Assembly (NCBI GenBank): GCA_949358305.1
Contig: CASHSZ010000002.1
Span: 307,460 to 371,459 of the forward strand
DNA: 64,000 bases
Reading direction: 5' to 3'
Source: Strigamia acuminata
Lineage: Eukaryota > Arthropoda > Chilopoda > Geophilomorpha > Linotaeniidae
The notes under the pieces were generated by a model. It searched no databases. It saw only the letters and a list, made by a program, of their open reading frames with translations, and was not told the origin of the DNA. Each line of letters opens with the position of its first letter. Position 1 is the first letter of the stretch. Made by a program: the position numbers and the translations under genes. Below, in pieces: positions 31,660-43,463 of this stretch.

Positions 31660-33543
31660 ATGGCAAGTTGGGATCGCCGGGACGACTATAAGGACGTGGA
31701 AAAATTGAATGGAACGAACTATTCGACGTGGAGTGTTCAAATCCAACTCCTTTTGCAATCATATGGAGTTTGGGGCCACGTGACTGGCAAGGAGAAGCCC
31801 TTGCCAGCCACGGCTTCTGCAAAAGAAGTTAGAGAGTTTGACAAGCGCGAGGAGAAAGCGCGCTCCACCATTTGTCTGGCTTGTGGAAAAGCCCAACAGG
31901 TAGTGGCTGTGGCACACGAAGGGGCCAAAGAGGTTTGGGAAGCGCTCAAAGCTGCTTACCAGCCCACTACCAGGGCACGCAAAGCCCGACTTCGTCGCGA
32001 ATTTCTCATGTTGAAACTCCATGAGCAAGAGGAAATGATGGTTTTCCTAGCCAGAGTCGACAGGAAGGCGCTGGAACTGAAAGACGTCAAAATAGACATT
32101 TCCGACGAATTCCTGGCCTTCCAGTACCTGGATCTGCTGCCACATCAATACGAAACGGTCAAGCAGACGGTCTACCACTGGGGAGACCCGGAATTCACCT
32201 CGAAGGCCGTCAAAGAACGTTTATTAGGCGAATATAATCGCCTCTACGAGCAAACGGATGAATTTGGTGTTTCATTGGGCACAATTGAGAATACGGGTGC
32301 CTATTTCACCAAAGGCAGATGGCAACGTGGCCGGGGGGGAAATGCCCCCAGTTCTCCACGCGTCTGTTACAACTGTGGCGGAACAAATCACTTCGCCCGG
32401 GAATGCTCGTCCCCACCAAAACAGCAACAAGGTGCTACGAGAGGAAACCCGACAGGACAGTTCAGCAGGGGCAGTCAACGAGGGAAGAGTCGTGGGAAGA
32501 GCCAGCAGACGGCCAACGTCACGCAAATGGACATTTTTAGCAATTCCCCGGTGTCTTATTTCTCCGCAGCGATTTGCCAAGAACAACCCCCTGTTGTAGT
32601 GTCTTTATTGTCGCATGCGAACTACGATTCGCAATGGTACGTCGACACAGGTGCGACGGACCATTTTTCGTTCAACAAAACCTGGTTTTCGGACTTTAAA
32701 CCATTGACTGGTTATTCTGTTCAACAAGGAGACGGAAAGTTGAAAATCGAGGGCATTGGAAATGTGACTTTAGTTTCGATTAATGGACAACAAACACGTG
32801 AACTAACGTTGAAAAACGTTTATTACGCACCCAACTTCAAAAAGAATTTGATTTCTTTAGGTCGTACGGATGAAGCTGGGGCGACAACCATTGTGAAGAA
32901 TGGTAGAATGTTTATTTATGATGTGACAATTGATGACCCTTCTATCACTGCGATCCGTACGAGTGATAGGATGTACAAAGTCAATTGTCGCATTAATGCA
33001 AAGAATTCTGTAAACACTGTTGCATTGTCTGCGCAACAGAGTGCAACAGTGGCATCTAGTCCACCTTTAGCGGGTGAAGAAATTGTTAAATCTTTACTAA
33101 CACACGTTGATTTTAGAACCGCATTAACCCAAAATTTGAGTAAATCAGGGAAACCTGTACCTGCGAATGAGGGGCAAGCGAAAACTGCGAATAATGCGCC
33201 AGCGATCGTTGCAAACAATGCGAGTATGGGAATTTCGAATCAACAATCGAGTGTTTTGAATGACACACAGTCTAGCTTAGTGGCCAGCAAGGGCAATAAG
33301 CCCAAGGATGCGAAAATTTTGAGAACAATTGTGCAAAACAATTTAACAAATGGAAATGGGGTTGTAAATGGAAAGAATACTCCCATTAAACCAGATAAAC
33401 CCCAAACGATGGACATCTGGCACTCTCGGATGGGACACCTTAATGCAAAGGGAATTGCATTGTTAAACAAATCTACTGAAGTGTTTGGTTTGAAGCTGTC
33501 CAACACGGAATTGTCGAGTTGTGATGCCTGTTCGAGGGCGTAG
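31660..33543 (+). pseudogene. copia-B polyprotein, upstream half (Gag-protease-GAG-pre-integrase)
   Basis: The ATG at 31660 opens 627 codons ending at TAG 33541-33543. Approximate residues: Gag 1-220, CCHC knuckle 236-249, retropepsin D-T-G at 329-331, then the GAG-pre-integrase zinc-binding motif, both H and both C present. The TAG falls three residues after the second pair of zinc ligands (C-D-A-C), where copia-A has a lysine codon. The downstream frame is in phase, so this is a single substitution. Upstream in-frame GTG at 31630 is not needed as start. Confidence 0.85.
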
Positions 33544-36504
33544 AGCACACGTGCCAGTTTCCCCCCCATTGTGAACATTTCGACCAAAGGGATTTTGGAA
33601 ATCGTCCATTTAGACGTGTGGGGCCCTTCACCAGTTAAGAGCATAGGTGGGGCGTTCTACTATTTGGTCATGGTCGATGACTTTTCACGATTGATGTGGA
33701 TCGTGATTATGAAGAAAAAGAGCGAAGTTTTGGGCCATTTTAAGAAGTGGTTAACCGAAATTGAAAGAACGACTTCTAGGAAAGTCAAGTCGATTAAAAC
33801 TGACAATGGAGGGGAATTTGTGTCCAAACAATGGGATGAATATGCCGGTGGCATTGGACTGAAGTGTATGCGAACGAACGCATACAGCCCTGAGATGAAC
33901 TCAGTCGCTGAAAGAACGAACCGGACTATTCTTGGTGGAATTAGAGCTTTAATGATTGAAAATAGTCTTCCTCCATCCCTGTGGGCAGAACTCGCAGTTT
34001 CTGTCGTTTATTTAAAGAACCGGTTTCCACATGCGGGATTGGGGGGAAGAACGCCTTATAATGTGTTTTTCAATAAGAAATTATCCCTACGACATGTCAA
34101 ATGCATTGGTGCTTTGACTTATGTGCATGTCCCTTCGCAGACAAGGGCTGGGAAGTTACAAGAGAGAGCATGGGCGGGGGCCTTAGTTGGATATGCCTCT
34201 TCCACCCGTGGTTATCGGATTTGGGATCCGAACAAAAACCAAGTTTTTCTCTCAAAACACGTTAAAATTTTGGAACAGAATTTCTGGTACGAGAATGTAA
34301 AGAATCCCCCATCTGGCCCATCACCTGCTACTGACGATTCAGATTTATCAGGTGAAGAGTCTTGTAATGACTCTGACACGGACAGTGTTCACAGCGAACC
34401 TATCCCTGAAGAAGAGGTCAAAGTGGTTGAAAAACTCGTGGAGAGACCCATTCAGGCCAGACCACCTGGGGGACCCGACTATGTAGATGCCATGCAATAC
34501 ATCATTGGAGATATACATGGCCTAAATTTTGATGAAATCGGTGGGGCGAAGGGGGATGATAGGGATTTCTTCAATATTTATCCCGACGACGATGAAGGAG
34601 AAGTTGAAGAGGAAGTTGAGGACCCAGATGCAAGTCCTCAATTGTCGCCCCAATTGTCACCCACACCCCCTCGTCGGAACCCGCCTAGAAAAGGGAAAGA
34701 CATTGGCGAACGCACAGCTTCAACGAGTGACTTGTTGCCTCTAGATATGACTTTGTGGCAAAGACGGCAGACTGTACGTCAAAGCGGGGCAACAGCTGGG
34801 AAAGTTGATGTTTGGTACATCACACCAAAGCACGAGAAGCTCCGCAGCCGTGTTGAGGTTGTCCGTTGGTGCAAAGCCGAGGGATATGAATATAAATCGG
34901 AATTGTTTAACTTCAAAGATGTGACTATCGGTTTTGCTGGTTGCTGCTCTGTCGAGCCGGACACGTACGAAGAAGCGGTCAAAGGCGCCAGCAAACCTGA
35001 TTGGGAAAACGCGATGGAAGACGAAATAAATATCTTCAAAGAGCGTGAGGTTTATGTCGAAGTCGACAAAGACCAAGTTAAAGACAAAACCTTATTGGGA
35101 TCAAAATGGATATACAAGTTAAAAAGGGATCACACGGGTACGATTAGAAGATATCGTGCTCGTCTCGTTGCACAAGGCTTCAAGCAGAAGCCAGGCATTG
35201 ACTTTACTGAGGTATTTTCCCCAGTAGTCAATTTTGTGTTAGTCATGATGTTCTTCTGTGTCTTAGTGGTACTGAGGGGCTGGCGTGACGTACACCTTGA
35301 CATTAAGGCCGCATACCTATATGGGGACCTCGACGAAGTGCAATATATCCACATCCCAAAAGGATATCGAACGACTGAAAACCAACACAAATGTTGGGAA
35401 TTGAGAAAGTCTCTTTACGGGCTCCATCAGTCTGGTCGTATGTGGTACCAGCGACTCCACGACCAGCTGATTGAAATTGGATTTGAACCGGTCTTGGGTC
35501 TCAATTGCGTGTATAGCTTGGGCACTGACGCTATACTTATTTTCTATGTCGATGACATAGTATTGTTTTCAAAAGACAACATAGCAGAGGAGTGCGTTTT
35601 GGATTGGATTCAACAATTATTTGAGATTGTCAATTTGGGCCCCGTCACCCTTTTGTTAGGGATAGAGTTTTGTAGGGACGGGGAGAATATCTTTATTCAT
35701 CAACGCGCTTATATTGCAAAGTTGTGTAAGCAATATGGGATTGACTCTTGTCATCGAGTTAGAGTGCCTGGCACTCCGGGCACCATGATCCAAAAGGTTC
35801 AGACGGGGGAACGTGTCAATTCGAGTTTTCCGTATCGGTCTCTTGTCGGCAGTTTGCTCTTCATTGCTAGTCGCACAAGACCCGATATTTTGTTTTCGGT
35901 GATAGTGTTGTCTCAATACAACGAGACTCACTCGACTCGACACGTGAACATGCTGCTCCAAATCATGCGGTACTTGGGGAACACGCCAAACTTCTCTATC
36001 AACTTGGGAAACTGCCAAAGCGAAAATTTGACCGTTTATACGGATGCGTCCTTCGCATTAGACCAGGACAAACGTCGAAGCTTTGGTGGGCACATCATCT
36101 ACCTGGGAGGTGTCCCAATCTCATGGAACTGCCATAAGCAGACCATTACAGCACTTTCCATTATGGAAAGCGAATTTTTGGCGGTGGTCGATGGTGTAAA
36201 GGAGATAATTTGGTTGGAGCGCATATTTGGTGCGGATGTGATGATGGATGGGCTCAACCGGGAAATACCATGTGTTTACGCTGATTCAATGCCAGCGATC
36301 CAATATGCGAAGAATCGCATAGAAAATCGCGCAAACAAACACATTGATGTTAAACTGCATTTCGTGCGCGACTGGTTTGAAAAAGGTGTTTTTCGAATCA
36401 GACATATCCCGGGAACCCTTAACGTAGCCGACCTTATGACCAAGTGGCTATCTCGCGCAAAACTAGATGCATTGTGCGAGCATATTTTTGTAACGGCAAA
36501 GTAG
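33544..36504 (+). pseudogene. copia-B polyprotein, downstream half (integrase-MBD-like-RT-RNase H)
   Basis: Same frame as the upstream half. Integrase D near 33613, D near 33802 and E about 36 codons later are all present. An acidic linker follows (with IGGAKGDD and YPDDDE shared with copia-A). An MBD/TAM-like segment lies at about 34744-34920, with W, R-Q-S-G, TAGKVDVWYI-T-P, K-L-R-S-R, V-R-W and F-N-F in MBD order. The reverse transcriptase has YVDD near 35545 and RNase H has TDAS near 36040. The half lacks its own Gag and would need readthrough or another start to be translated. Otherwise it looks undamaged. Confidence 0.85.
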
Positions 36505-36521
36505 TTCATCGAAGGGGGATT

Positions 36522-36986
36522 TATTGGTTTGCGATGAATTATTTGCGATAATTATATTTGTTGTGCATTTCCGAATAGGCACAATAAGCGCGTTACTTCA
36601 TATATTGTTACGAATGGTCAGCCAGTTGATTCTGCTTTTTAAACTACGCTTGTTTCGTACTCCAACTGGCTGTGTCTATGTGATAACGCGCGTCCCGTCG
36701 TCTGCTTGTTAAGCGACGATCGTTTAATTTGGTTTGGTATTGTTTATCGATTACTTTAGTCTTTACGTTGTATTATTGTAAAGAATAAATCTATTTGGTT
36801 ATACTAATAGATTTGTTCTCGTTGTTACTCTGTAACCTGAGTTGAGATCAAATAGCCTCAACCCAGATCACTTGTTTTATGCTTTCATGGTGAATAAAGA
36901 TGGCGGTCGCGTGTTGCGAACTAACCGCACTTTATAATCGGTTTGCAAGTTATTTCCGCATGCTCCAGGTCCAAATACGCTCTTCA
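36522..36986 (+). repeat. copia-B 3' LTR
   Basis: Matches 30073-30537 with one difference noticed. It is preceded by the GAAGGGGGATT polypurine tract. Confidence 0.9.
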
Positions 36987-37519
36987 GTCTCCTGTCTCCA
37001 TTTTGCAGTGCGTCGACTATACGTCGCCGCCGTCGACGATCAGTTGTTCCCCGCCGCCGTCGACGATCATTTGTTCCGGGGCGTCTAATAAACGTCGCTC
37101 GGTGGATTCGAAGAAAGCGGGCACTCCCGCAAAAAGAAGAAGGGTCAGTATTCTATCAAAATTTTCGCCCACCTATTTATTTGTGTATTCGTTAATTCTC
37201 TTTCCTCGTTTTTCAGAGGTCGCTCTTGACACCAAGGACACCAGGTGCCAGGAAGGTGGAGAGAATAGTTGCGGACAAGATTGAGAAGGCGGTGATGAAA
37301 AGGATGGGGAGGATCGAGAAGACGGTGGCAAAAGGATTCGAGGAGATGATGGCAAGAATGGAGAGAGTTGTGTTGGGTATGGAAGCGAGGTGGCGAGAGC
37401 GCCTGGAGAAGATCGAAGAGGAGGAGGAAAGCGAAGGCGATGGAGAAGAAGATTGCGACGGGAGGGGAAAGGATGCCGGAAAGACTATCAACGACAGTGA
37501 TGGTTCGATGGAGTATTAG

Positions 37520-37640
37520 GGGGGGGGGAGGGGGTGCGCCTAAAGGAACAAAACTTTATTTGCTGTTCAGTTTATTCATTTATTCGGTTCATTCGTCCAT
37601 TTATTTATTTATTTGTCTGTTTTGCAATTGTTTCACTTCG

Positions 37641-37672
<32 letters not shown>

Positions 37673-38099
37673 TTTTCTCTTTCCTTTTTCTCAAATTATG
37701 GAAAAAGTTTGTATAATTTTATTTTCGTTCGGTCCATTAAACTAATGCATTCGATCGATTCAGTGTGACATTTTATTAAATTTGAATAAAAGATGTGAAA
37801 AAATGGATAAAACGCAATGATCGCGCGCGTGACCGAGCGCCTAATTGCGTGACCGTGACTATCCGCTTCCGTCACCGCTCCGGGAGATTTTCCGATCTTG
37901 TACGACATAGTAGATGGATGTGGCGTTGGTGGAACCCTTCAAAAATTTAAAAAAAAAAAAATAAATAAATAAATAAATAAATAAATAAAATATCATAGAG
38001 AAACAAAACAGATGAGAGATCCGTTCGTCGTTTAGTTACGACGACTGAATAAGTAGTTTAAAACGTAAATAAATTAAATAAAACCAAAAAAAAAAAAAT
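37520..38099. other. Intergenic stretch with microsatellites
   Basis: A G run at about 37519-37528, a GT run at about 37649-37671, and AAAT runs at about 37962-37990 and 38098-38114. No coding exon is supported; this is probably 3' UTR then spacer of the split coiled-coil gene. Confidence 0.4.
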
Positions 38100-38336
38100 A
38101 AGTAAATAAATAAAAGGGATCAAATCTTTCGACCCCTCCCCCCCCTCCCACAGGCCCTGGGGAAGGGAGTATGTGTAATGGCACGTACACATCGTCTTTT
38201 TTGAATATTTATCCCGTAGATATGAAGAAGATCGACTGAAACGAAAATTCGGGAGAGTCGAGACTCGAACCCACGACCCACGACTCCGTAAGGCGGGTGA
38301 CTACCCACTCGACCACCTGGGCCGACGATAAAAGGT
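38100..38336 (-). mobile_element. tRNA-derived SINE-like element, copy 2
   Basis: On the minus strand: CCCAGGTGGTCGAGTGGGTAG (A box) near 38322-38302, and GTGGGTTCGAGTCTCGAC (B box) near 38275-38258. A body of about 150 bases follows and ends in TTTATTTATT. It is related to the element at 2173-2395. Not called as a tRNA gene because no full cloverleaf and 3' stem were found. Confidence 0.5.
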
Positions 38337-38344
38337 CGCCGTTA

Positions 38345-38364
38345 TCGGTGTTGTTGTTTGTTGT

Positions 38365-38415
<51 letters not shown>
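38345..38415. repeat. TTG trinucleotide microsatellite
   Basis: A run of GTT units; on the minus strand it reads as a polyglutamine open frame that has no other coding support. Confidence 0.85.
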
Positions 38416-38649
38416 TTTTGTTTGCAATTAGTGTCACTAGGTATCGCGTCATAGCGCCGTAGTGTCACGACATTTCAGTTCGCCGCGCACGTGTGGCTGC
38501 CCCCTCGCTCGACGGCGTCACACAGCGAGTGGTCCAACTATTCTACTTTCCCAACAACCGGAAACTCGTGGCACAACAAACCAACATTGATGTTGCCACC
38601 ACCATCGTCGTTTTATTCTCTCAGCGGTGTCGAAATTGTCCGTTTTCAG

Positions 38650-39997
38650 ATGGAACCGAAGCGTGAAGAAGAGAGGCGACCAAGATGGCCACCTATTCCC
38701 GTTATCGTGGTAAGCGCGTTTACATGCTTATGAACCCGGGCTATTAAACGGAGTGGTACGGCGCGTATGTGCATATTTTTCTGATTTGATTGATTAATTA
38801 TTTCCAGGTCGATGACGAGGAAGGGGACGATGACGCCACCCTCACTATTGTCGCCGCCGCCGCCGCCGCCAACGTCAACGACGCACCGTTGTGCAGTGCT
38901 AAAGAGGAACCCGAAATCGAAGTGAGAATCTGTAATGTCGTGCCTTGGTTCACCTCGATTCATTAATTCGTCCATTTACTTACTTACTTACCCATCTACT
39001 GGTCTGTGTCTCTAGATTGGGGTGGTTGAGGTGGAAGTACCATGCGAGGGAGGAGGAGGAGGAGATGAGCGACCCGCGATGGAAGAAGATGTCGAGATGG
39101 AACGGGAACTCGCGATTGAGGAGAATCGGAAACGCGCGATTGCAGAAGATCTGGAACGCGCGATTGGAGAGGATTCGGAACGCGCGATTGGAGAGGATCG
39201 GGAACGCGCGATTGGAGAGAAACGGAAACGCGCGATTGGAGAGGAAGAGCGAGGAAATGGAGAATCAATGAGCGCGCGGTTTCTATTGGCGCAAATTCAA
39301 CAAACACGAGAGGAGCAGCGACGGTTGCGTCGAGTCGTGGATGACGAGTTGGGGGAGTTGAAGCGAGAGATAGGATCGCTTCGAGGGCAACTGGAGGAAA
39401 AAGAAAAATTGATGATCACAGAGAGGATGAAAGATCTGGATGCGTGGCACCAAAAAGAATACCGACAACAATTGAAATACCATAAGGAATACGAGGAGCA
39501 TCAATTACGATTTCGTCTCGCGCAACTGGAGCGAGAAAAAAAAATTCAGTTGGAGGAGTGGCGCGAAAAGGACCTAAAGAGGCAGAAGAAGTGTCGCGAA
39601 GAAGACCTGAGGCAGCAGCGGGAGTGGGCGATGCACCCACCCGGACAAGGAGTATCGTGGGCCCGGTATGTAGGAGGTTATGCGGAGCAGTTGAAAAATA
39701 ATTCAACGGAGCTAGGGGTTCGGGCGGCGAAGATAGAGGCGCTCGAAGTGCTGGTGGAAAGTCTCAAAGAGCGGTTGCGGAAGGAGTGGCAAATTCGACA
39801 TAACCAAGAACGGAGTTCGCGGTTGATCGCCAGATTCGTGAGTGTATCTATCTCTTTCTTTCTTTCTCTTTCTTTTTTTCCCCCTCCCCCTTCATTCTCT
39901 CTGTTTTTAGGGGTCGTGTCCAAAGTTGAGTCGTCCCCCGGATCTTTTCGACAAAGCCATTCAAACCGAGCAACCAGAAAAACCCGAAACAATTTGA
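38650..39997 (+). CDS. Four-exon coiled-coil protein with decapeptide repeats
   Basis: Coding exons 38650-38709, 38808-38921, 39016-39837, 39911-39997; three GT-AG introns, all phase 0; 360 residues. The ATG sits directly after a GTTTTCAG acceptor-like tract. Features: basic N terminus, acidic exon 2 with an Ala run, then at about residues 85-130 tandem E-R-A-I-G-E-D/E-type repeats (30-nt DNA unit GGAACGCGCGATTGGAGAGG). A long Glu/Arg/Gln-rich coiled coil follows (about 140-320), with a short Pro-rich C terminus. No enzymatic motif. Convergent with the piggyBac gene. Function unknown. Confidence 0.65.
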
Positions 39998-40062
39998 GGG
40001 CGACTCGGACGATACAAAAACCGACGCGAGACCAACGAGTCAATTGATGCCCATTCTTATTT

Positions 40063-40064
40063 TA

Positions 40065-40138
<74 letters not shown>

Positions 40139-40145
40139 TATTATT
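40063..40145. repeat. ATT trinucleotide microsatellite
   Basis: Nearly pure ATT run of about 83 bases between two convergent genes. Confidence 0.9.
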
Positions 40146-40273
40146 GTCATCTCATCATCGCCACCGCTGCATCTATCACACGATAAATAGATAAAAAAAT
40201 TGTTACATGTTCTGGTGGAAATCATAAAAGTTTATTTATTTATTGAGTTTTACAAACAAAAGAGCATAGAAAA

Positions 40274-42132
40274 TCACGGCAATCTACCGGCGCCGGCTTC
40301 GTGGAGTTGGAAACAATTGCGGTAGCGTGGGCGACATAGGTGGGTCCGGCAGGGAGCGCACCAGAAACTGCTCTCGTGGCGTTCTTTGTGGACCTCGCGA
40401 CACACCACGCATCGACAACTTTTCCCCGCGCGCTCCATTCGATGGACGACGGGTCCAGTAGGTAGGGCCGCGCGCGAGGCCGTGGTCGTCGTCCTCGTCC
40501 TCTCCCGAGCCAAGAGTTGAGCGACAAGTGCCCTTCGGAATTGTAATTGCGATCGATCGCCGCGCGCGGGGGCTGTGACTTCGCGCATGTTGATTCGGGC
40601 GTTGACACACACTGCGGGGAATAAATGGAAAACGACGAGTCGAGATTAAGATTGTAACGATAACAATAATGATAATAATCAGAGATTGGGGCCTTGATCC
40701 CACCTTGATTCAGCTTTTGAAAGAAGAAGTATCGGTGCCAATAACTGGACCGGCGTCCGATGTGGAATGAGGAGACGAGTCGGTTCAAGACGTCTACCCA
40801 ATGAAAATTTTCGATGTAGGACAGTGCGGGCGCCGGACATGCAATATCCACGTTCCTGCCACCGATACGACGCAAGACACGGCCGGCCGCTGACAGTGGG
40901 TCGACGTTCGTACTGAGCAAACTCACGGTGGTTGTGTCTCGCCACGCAGTGAGCACCAACCGACCGTTTTGTCGTTGTATGAAATCGCCTACAAAAAAAA
41001 AAAAAATGAGAGAGATAGATAGATAGATAGAATAAAAATTAATAATTGAATGAATCAAACGCGCGTTCACGTCCGAGCAAATGCGTTACCTCTCCGGTTG
41101 CCTTGATATCGTCTGAGTGTCGAAAAATCTGATGGCATCTGGGCCGAATTGGCCCGCAGCGTCCCCACGGCCATGGTGTTGTGGCGGGTGAAGAGGTGTT
41201 CGAATAACACGGCGGACGAAAATCGATTATCGCAGGCGATAGTGTACCCCATGCCGAGATAGTGTCTGGCCACGTATACGACGATGCGTCCGAGGACACT
41301 ACCCGGATACCTAGCAAGTTTGGAGTAAAGCAATCCGAGGTGAAATAGAAAAGACAATGAATTGACTCACTCTGGTTCCGGCTCTTCGTCCGGGTCAAAA
41401 TACATCTTGGTGCGCTTACCCAAGTGCACCTCGTCGTTCAGCACGTAGCCGGTGCCCGCTTCGCACAACGTGAAAAGTTCAAATCCCCATTTGATGGGTT
41501 TGGCCGGTTGGAAGACCTGGAAGAAATTTGCCGAACGAATGAACAAATGTAGACAACTGGATGAATAAATAAATGTACGCACTTTTATCTTTGATCGACC
41601 TCGAAAGGCGATCATCGACTCGTCAATGCAGAGCGTCGTCCTTGGTTGCCGACATGCGCGGAAGCGTTTGTTGACCAGGTCGGCGAACAAGCGAACTTTC
41701 ATCGCGCGGTCGTCCTGTTCGCGTTCTTTCAAAAATGACACCCTTTCCGCCGTTGTGCTGCCGCCATCGGGGCCGCGTGCAGAGCCGGTAACGTGCAACC
41801 GTTGGTAGGACGGTTGCGTGCCGTAATGAAGGTACCGCGAAATCTCCTGAAACCTCTTGTGTGTCATGGCTCGCCCAACGGCCGGTGCACCGAGATCACC
41901 GACGTTGCTGCTCGACCAGTAGTGTCGCAATTCGGGTTGTTTGTTGTAGCCGGCCAAGACGTGGATCCCTAGATATACATAAAACTCATCGAGCGTTAGA
42001 GGGCGGACCCGCGCGCGCGCCCTTGTCGCTGTCCCTCTCGGTTGTGGCGGGTGTTGCGGTCGAGACGGAAGTCGGGGCTGTCGCCCGGCGGCCAGCTCGG
42101 CTGCCCTTCTGTCGGCCGCGGTGATACATATA
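40274..42132 (-). CDS. piggyBac-type transposase with four introns, 5' end truncated
   Basis: Minus-strand exons 42132-41583 (5' incomplete), 41516-41371, 41310-41090, 40988-40704, 40611-40274. Introns are 66, 60, 101 and 92 nt, all GT-AG, and the frame is continuous across every junction. DDE_Tnp_1_7 features in order: LTLDEFYVYLGIHVLAGY; first Asp in CIDESMIAFRGRS; KPIKWGFELFTLCEAGTGY; second Asp in ACDNRF; third Asp in FHWVD. A C-terminal Cys-rich zinc ribbon follows (C-x2-C...H...C-x2-C...C...H). The catalytic Asp triad looks intact. The apparent start codon lies inside the terminal repeat of the transposon at 42133-43463, so the true N terminus is missing here. No piggyBac terminal repeats or TTAA were identified. 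It may be a domesticated host gene. Confidence 0.8.
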
Positions 42133-43463
42133 CTAGTCAAATCCATATATCCTCATACTCCTGTGAAAGTGATAGAAGTAAAATATTTGGATCGACCTCA
42201 AATTAAATCTAGTTTTAATCAAATCTTGAAATTTTAAGCAGTTAAATAGATACATCTGAAGAAAGTATAAACAAAATTTCATGCCAATCGAGCTTGAATT
42301 AATAAAAATAGAAGCATATTTCAAAGTAACATTTGATTCATATATCCTCATACCAGCTTGCACATGGTACAAATATCTTCATACTCTGTATTTTAATGTA
42401 AAAATATTTACATTCACAAAATAGTTTTATGTAAATATGATCTTGCTAGTAAGAATAGCATAAAACCTTTCAATTATAGATATTTTGTCAGTAAAATGTC
42501 TCCAAAAAAGGCTGTTGTGAGCGCTGAAACATGACTGTATTGGACAAGTTGCACATTGACCTGGGTATTTTCCTTTTAAAACTTATAGTATTCCCTTTAA
42601 GAACAGCAGTATGTTCTTGATTTCATCTTTTATCATACTGCTACTGGTTAGCGAGTTCATATGACCACTGAAAAAACCTGATATCTGGTTTATCAAGGCC
42701 TGAAAATTTCACCCATATGTGCCACAGAACCGCCACTCAATTTTTCACCTGTTTGCACATCATCATCAACTTCCAGTCATGCCAATTGCTTCTCCTACAT
42801 CTAAATTAAGTTATTTTAATGCAAAAATGTGACAAAGTACATTAACACATCTAGAACATTGTTTTTCATATGATGATCAAATGCTCAATTTTTATTTTTC
42901 TCTGCCACTGGTGCTTTGTAATTGTAAGACACATAAAAATAGTACAAGACGTGCCCAAAAGCTGTATTATATCTGACATTTTACCTGCTACTAGCCTAGC
43001 ACATGTTACCAGGGCACAAATGTCATTTAGTTCTGATCAATGTGCAACTTGTCCAAAACAGTCATGTTTCAGCGCTCACAACAGCCTTTTTTGGAGACAT
43101 TTTACTGACAAAATATCTATAATTGAAAGATTTTATGCTATTCTTACTAGCAAGATCATATTTACATAAAACTATTTTGTGAATGTAAATATTTTTACAT
43201 TAAAATACAGAGTATGAAGATATTTGTACCATGTGCAAGCTGGTATGAGAATATATGAATCAAATGTTACTTTGAAATATGCTTCTATTTTTATTAATTC
43301 AAGCCCGATTGCCATGAAATTTTGTTTATACTTTCTTCAGATGTATCTATTTAACTGCTTAAAATTTCAAGATTTGATTAAAACTAGATTTAATTTGAGG
43401 TTGATCCGAATATTTTACTTTTATCAGTTTCACAGGAGTATGAGGATATATGGATTTGACTAG
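42133..43463. mobile_element. Non-autonomous DNA transposon (MITE-like) with 427-bp terminal inverted repeats
   Basis: Ends read CTAGTCAAATCC at both termini and are flanked by TA (42131-42132 and 43464-43465), consistent with TA target duplication as in the Tc1/mariner group. Inverted arms at 42133-42559 and 43037-43463 are each 427 bp with few mismatches; the 477-bp centre has no transposase frame. The two near-identical 79-codon frames in the arms are artefacts of the repeat. It is inserted at the junction between the piggyBac gene and the first copia-C LTR. Confidence 0.85.

Larger units (their letters stand above)
30073..36986 (+). mobile_element. Ty1/copia retrotransposon copia-B with one nonsense codon
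   Basis: LTRs at 30073-30537 and 36522-36986 (465 bp each; one difference noticed, G/A at 30198/36647) bound a 6914-bp plus-strand element. It is flanked by a perfect GTCTC duplication (30068-30072, 36987-36991). LTR termini are TATTGG...TTCA rather than TG...CA. It has an initiator-Met primer-binding site at 30540, a polypurine tract at about 36511-36521, a leader of about 1.1 kb, and a polyprotein broken by one TAG. It is related to copia-A along its whole length. Confidence 0.93.
30051..37519 (+). pseudogene. Small coiled-coil protein, family member 3, split by copia-B
   Basis: The first coding exon starts at 30051 and is interrupted at 30072 by copia-B. The frame continues from 36992 after the duplicated target site, runs to 37143, and is followed by a 73-nt phase-0 intron (37144-37216) and exon 37217-37519. 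Without the insertion the parts total 158 codons in one frame. Features: N-terminal Ser/Pro-rich segment, bipartite basic patch (KRRSVDSKKAGTPAKRRR), second-exon amphipathic helix (VERIVADKIEKAVMKRMGRI), acidic tail. Architecture matches the genes at 1397-2001 and 7172-7858. The insertion places 6.9 kb inside codon 8, so this allele is not expected to make the protein unless expression starts downstream. A residual transcript from the LTR is possible (inference). Confidence 0.65.

Noticed and set aside
38209-38427. Polyglutamine-containing minus-strand frame
   Set aside because: It is a translation of the TTG microsatellite and the SINE-like element.
42133-43463. Pair of near-identical 79-codon frames
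   Set aside because: They are the two inverted arms of the MITE-like transposon.
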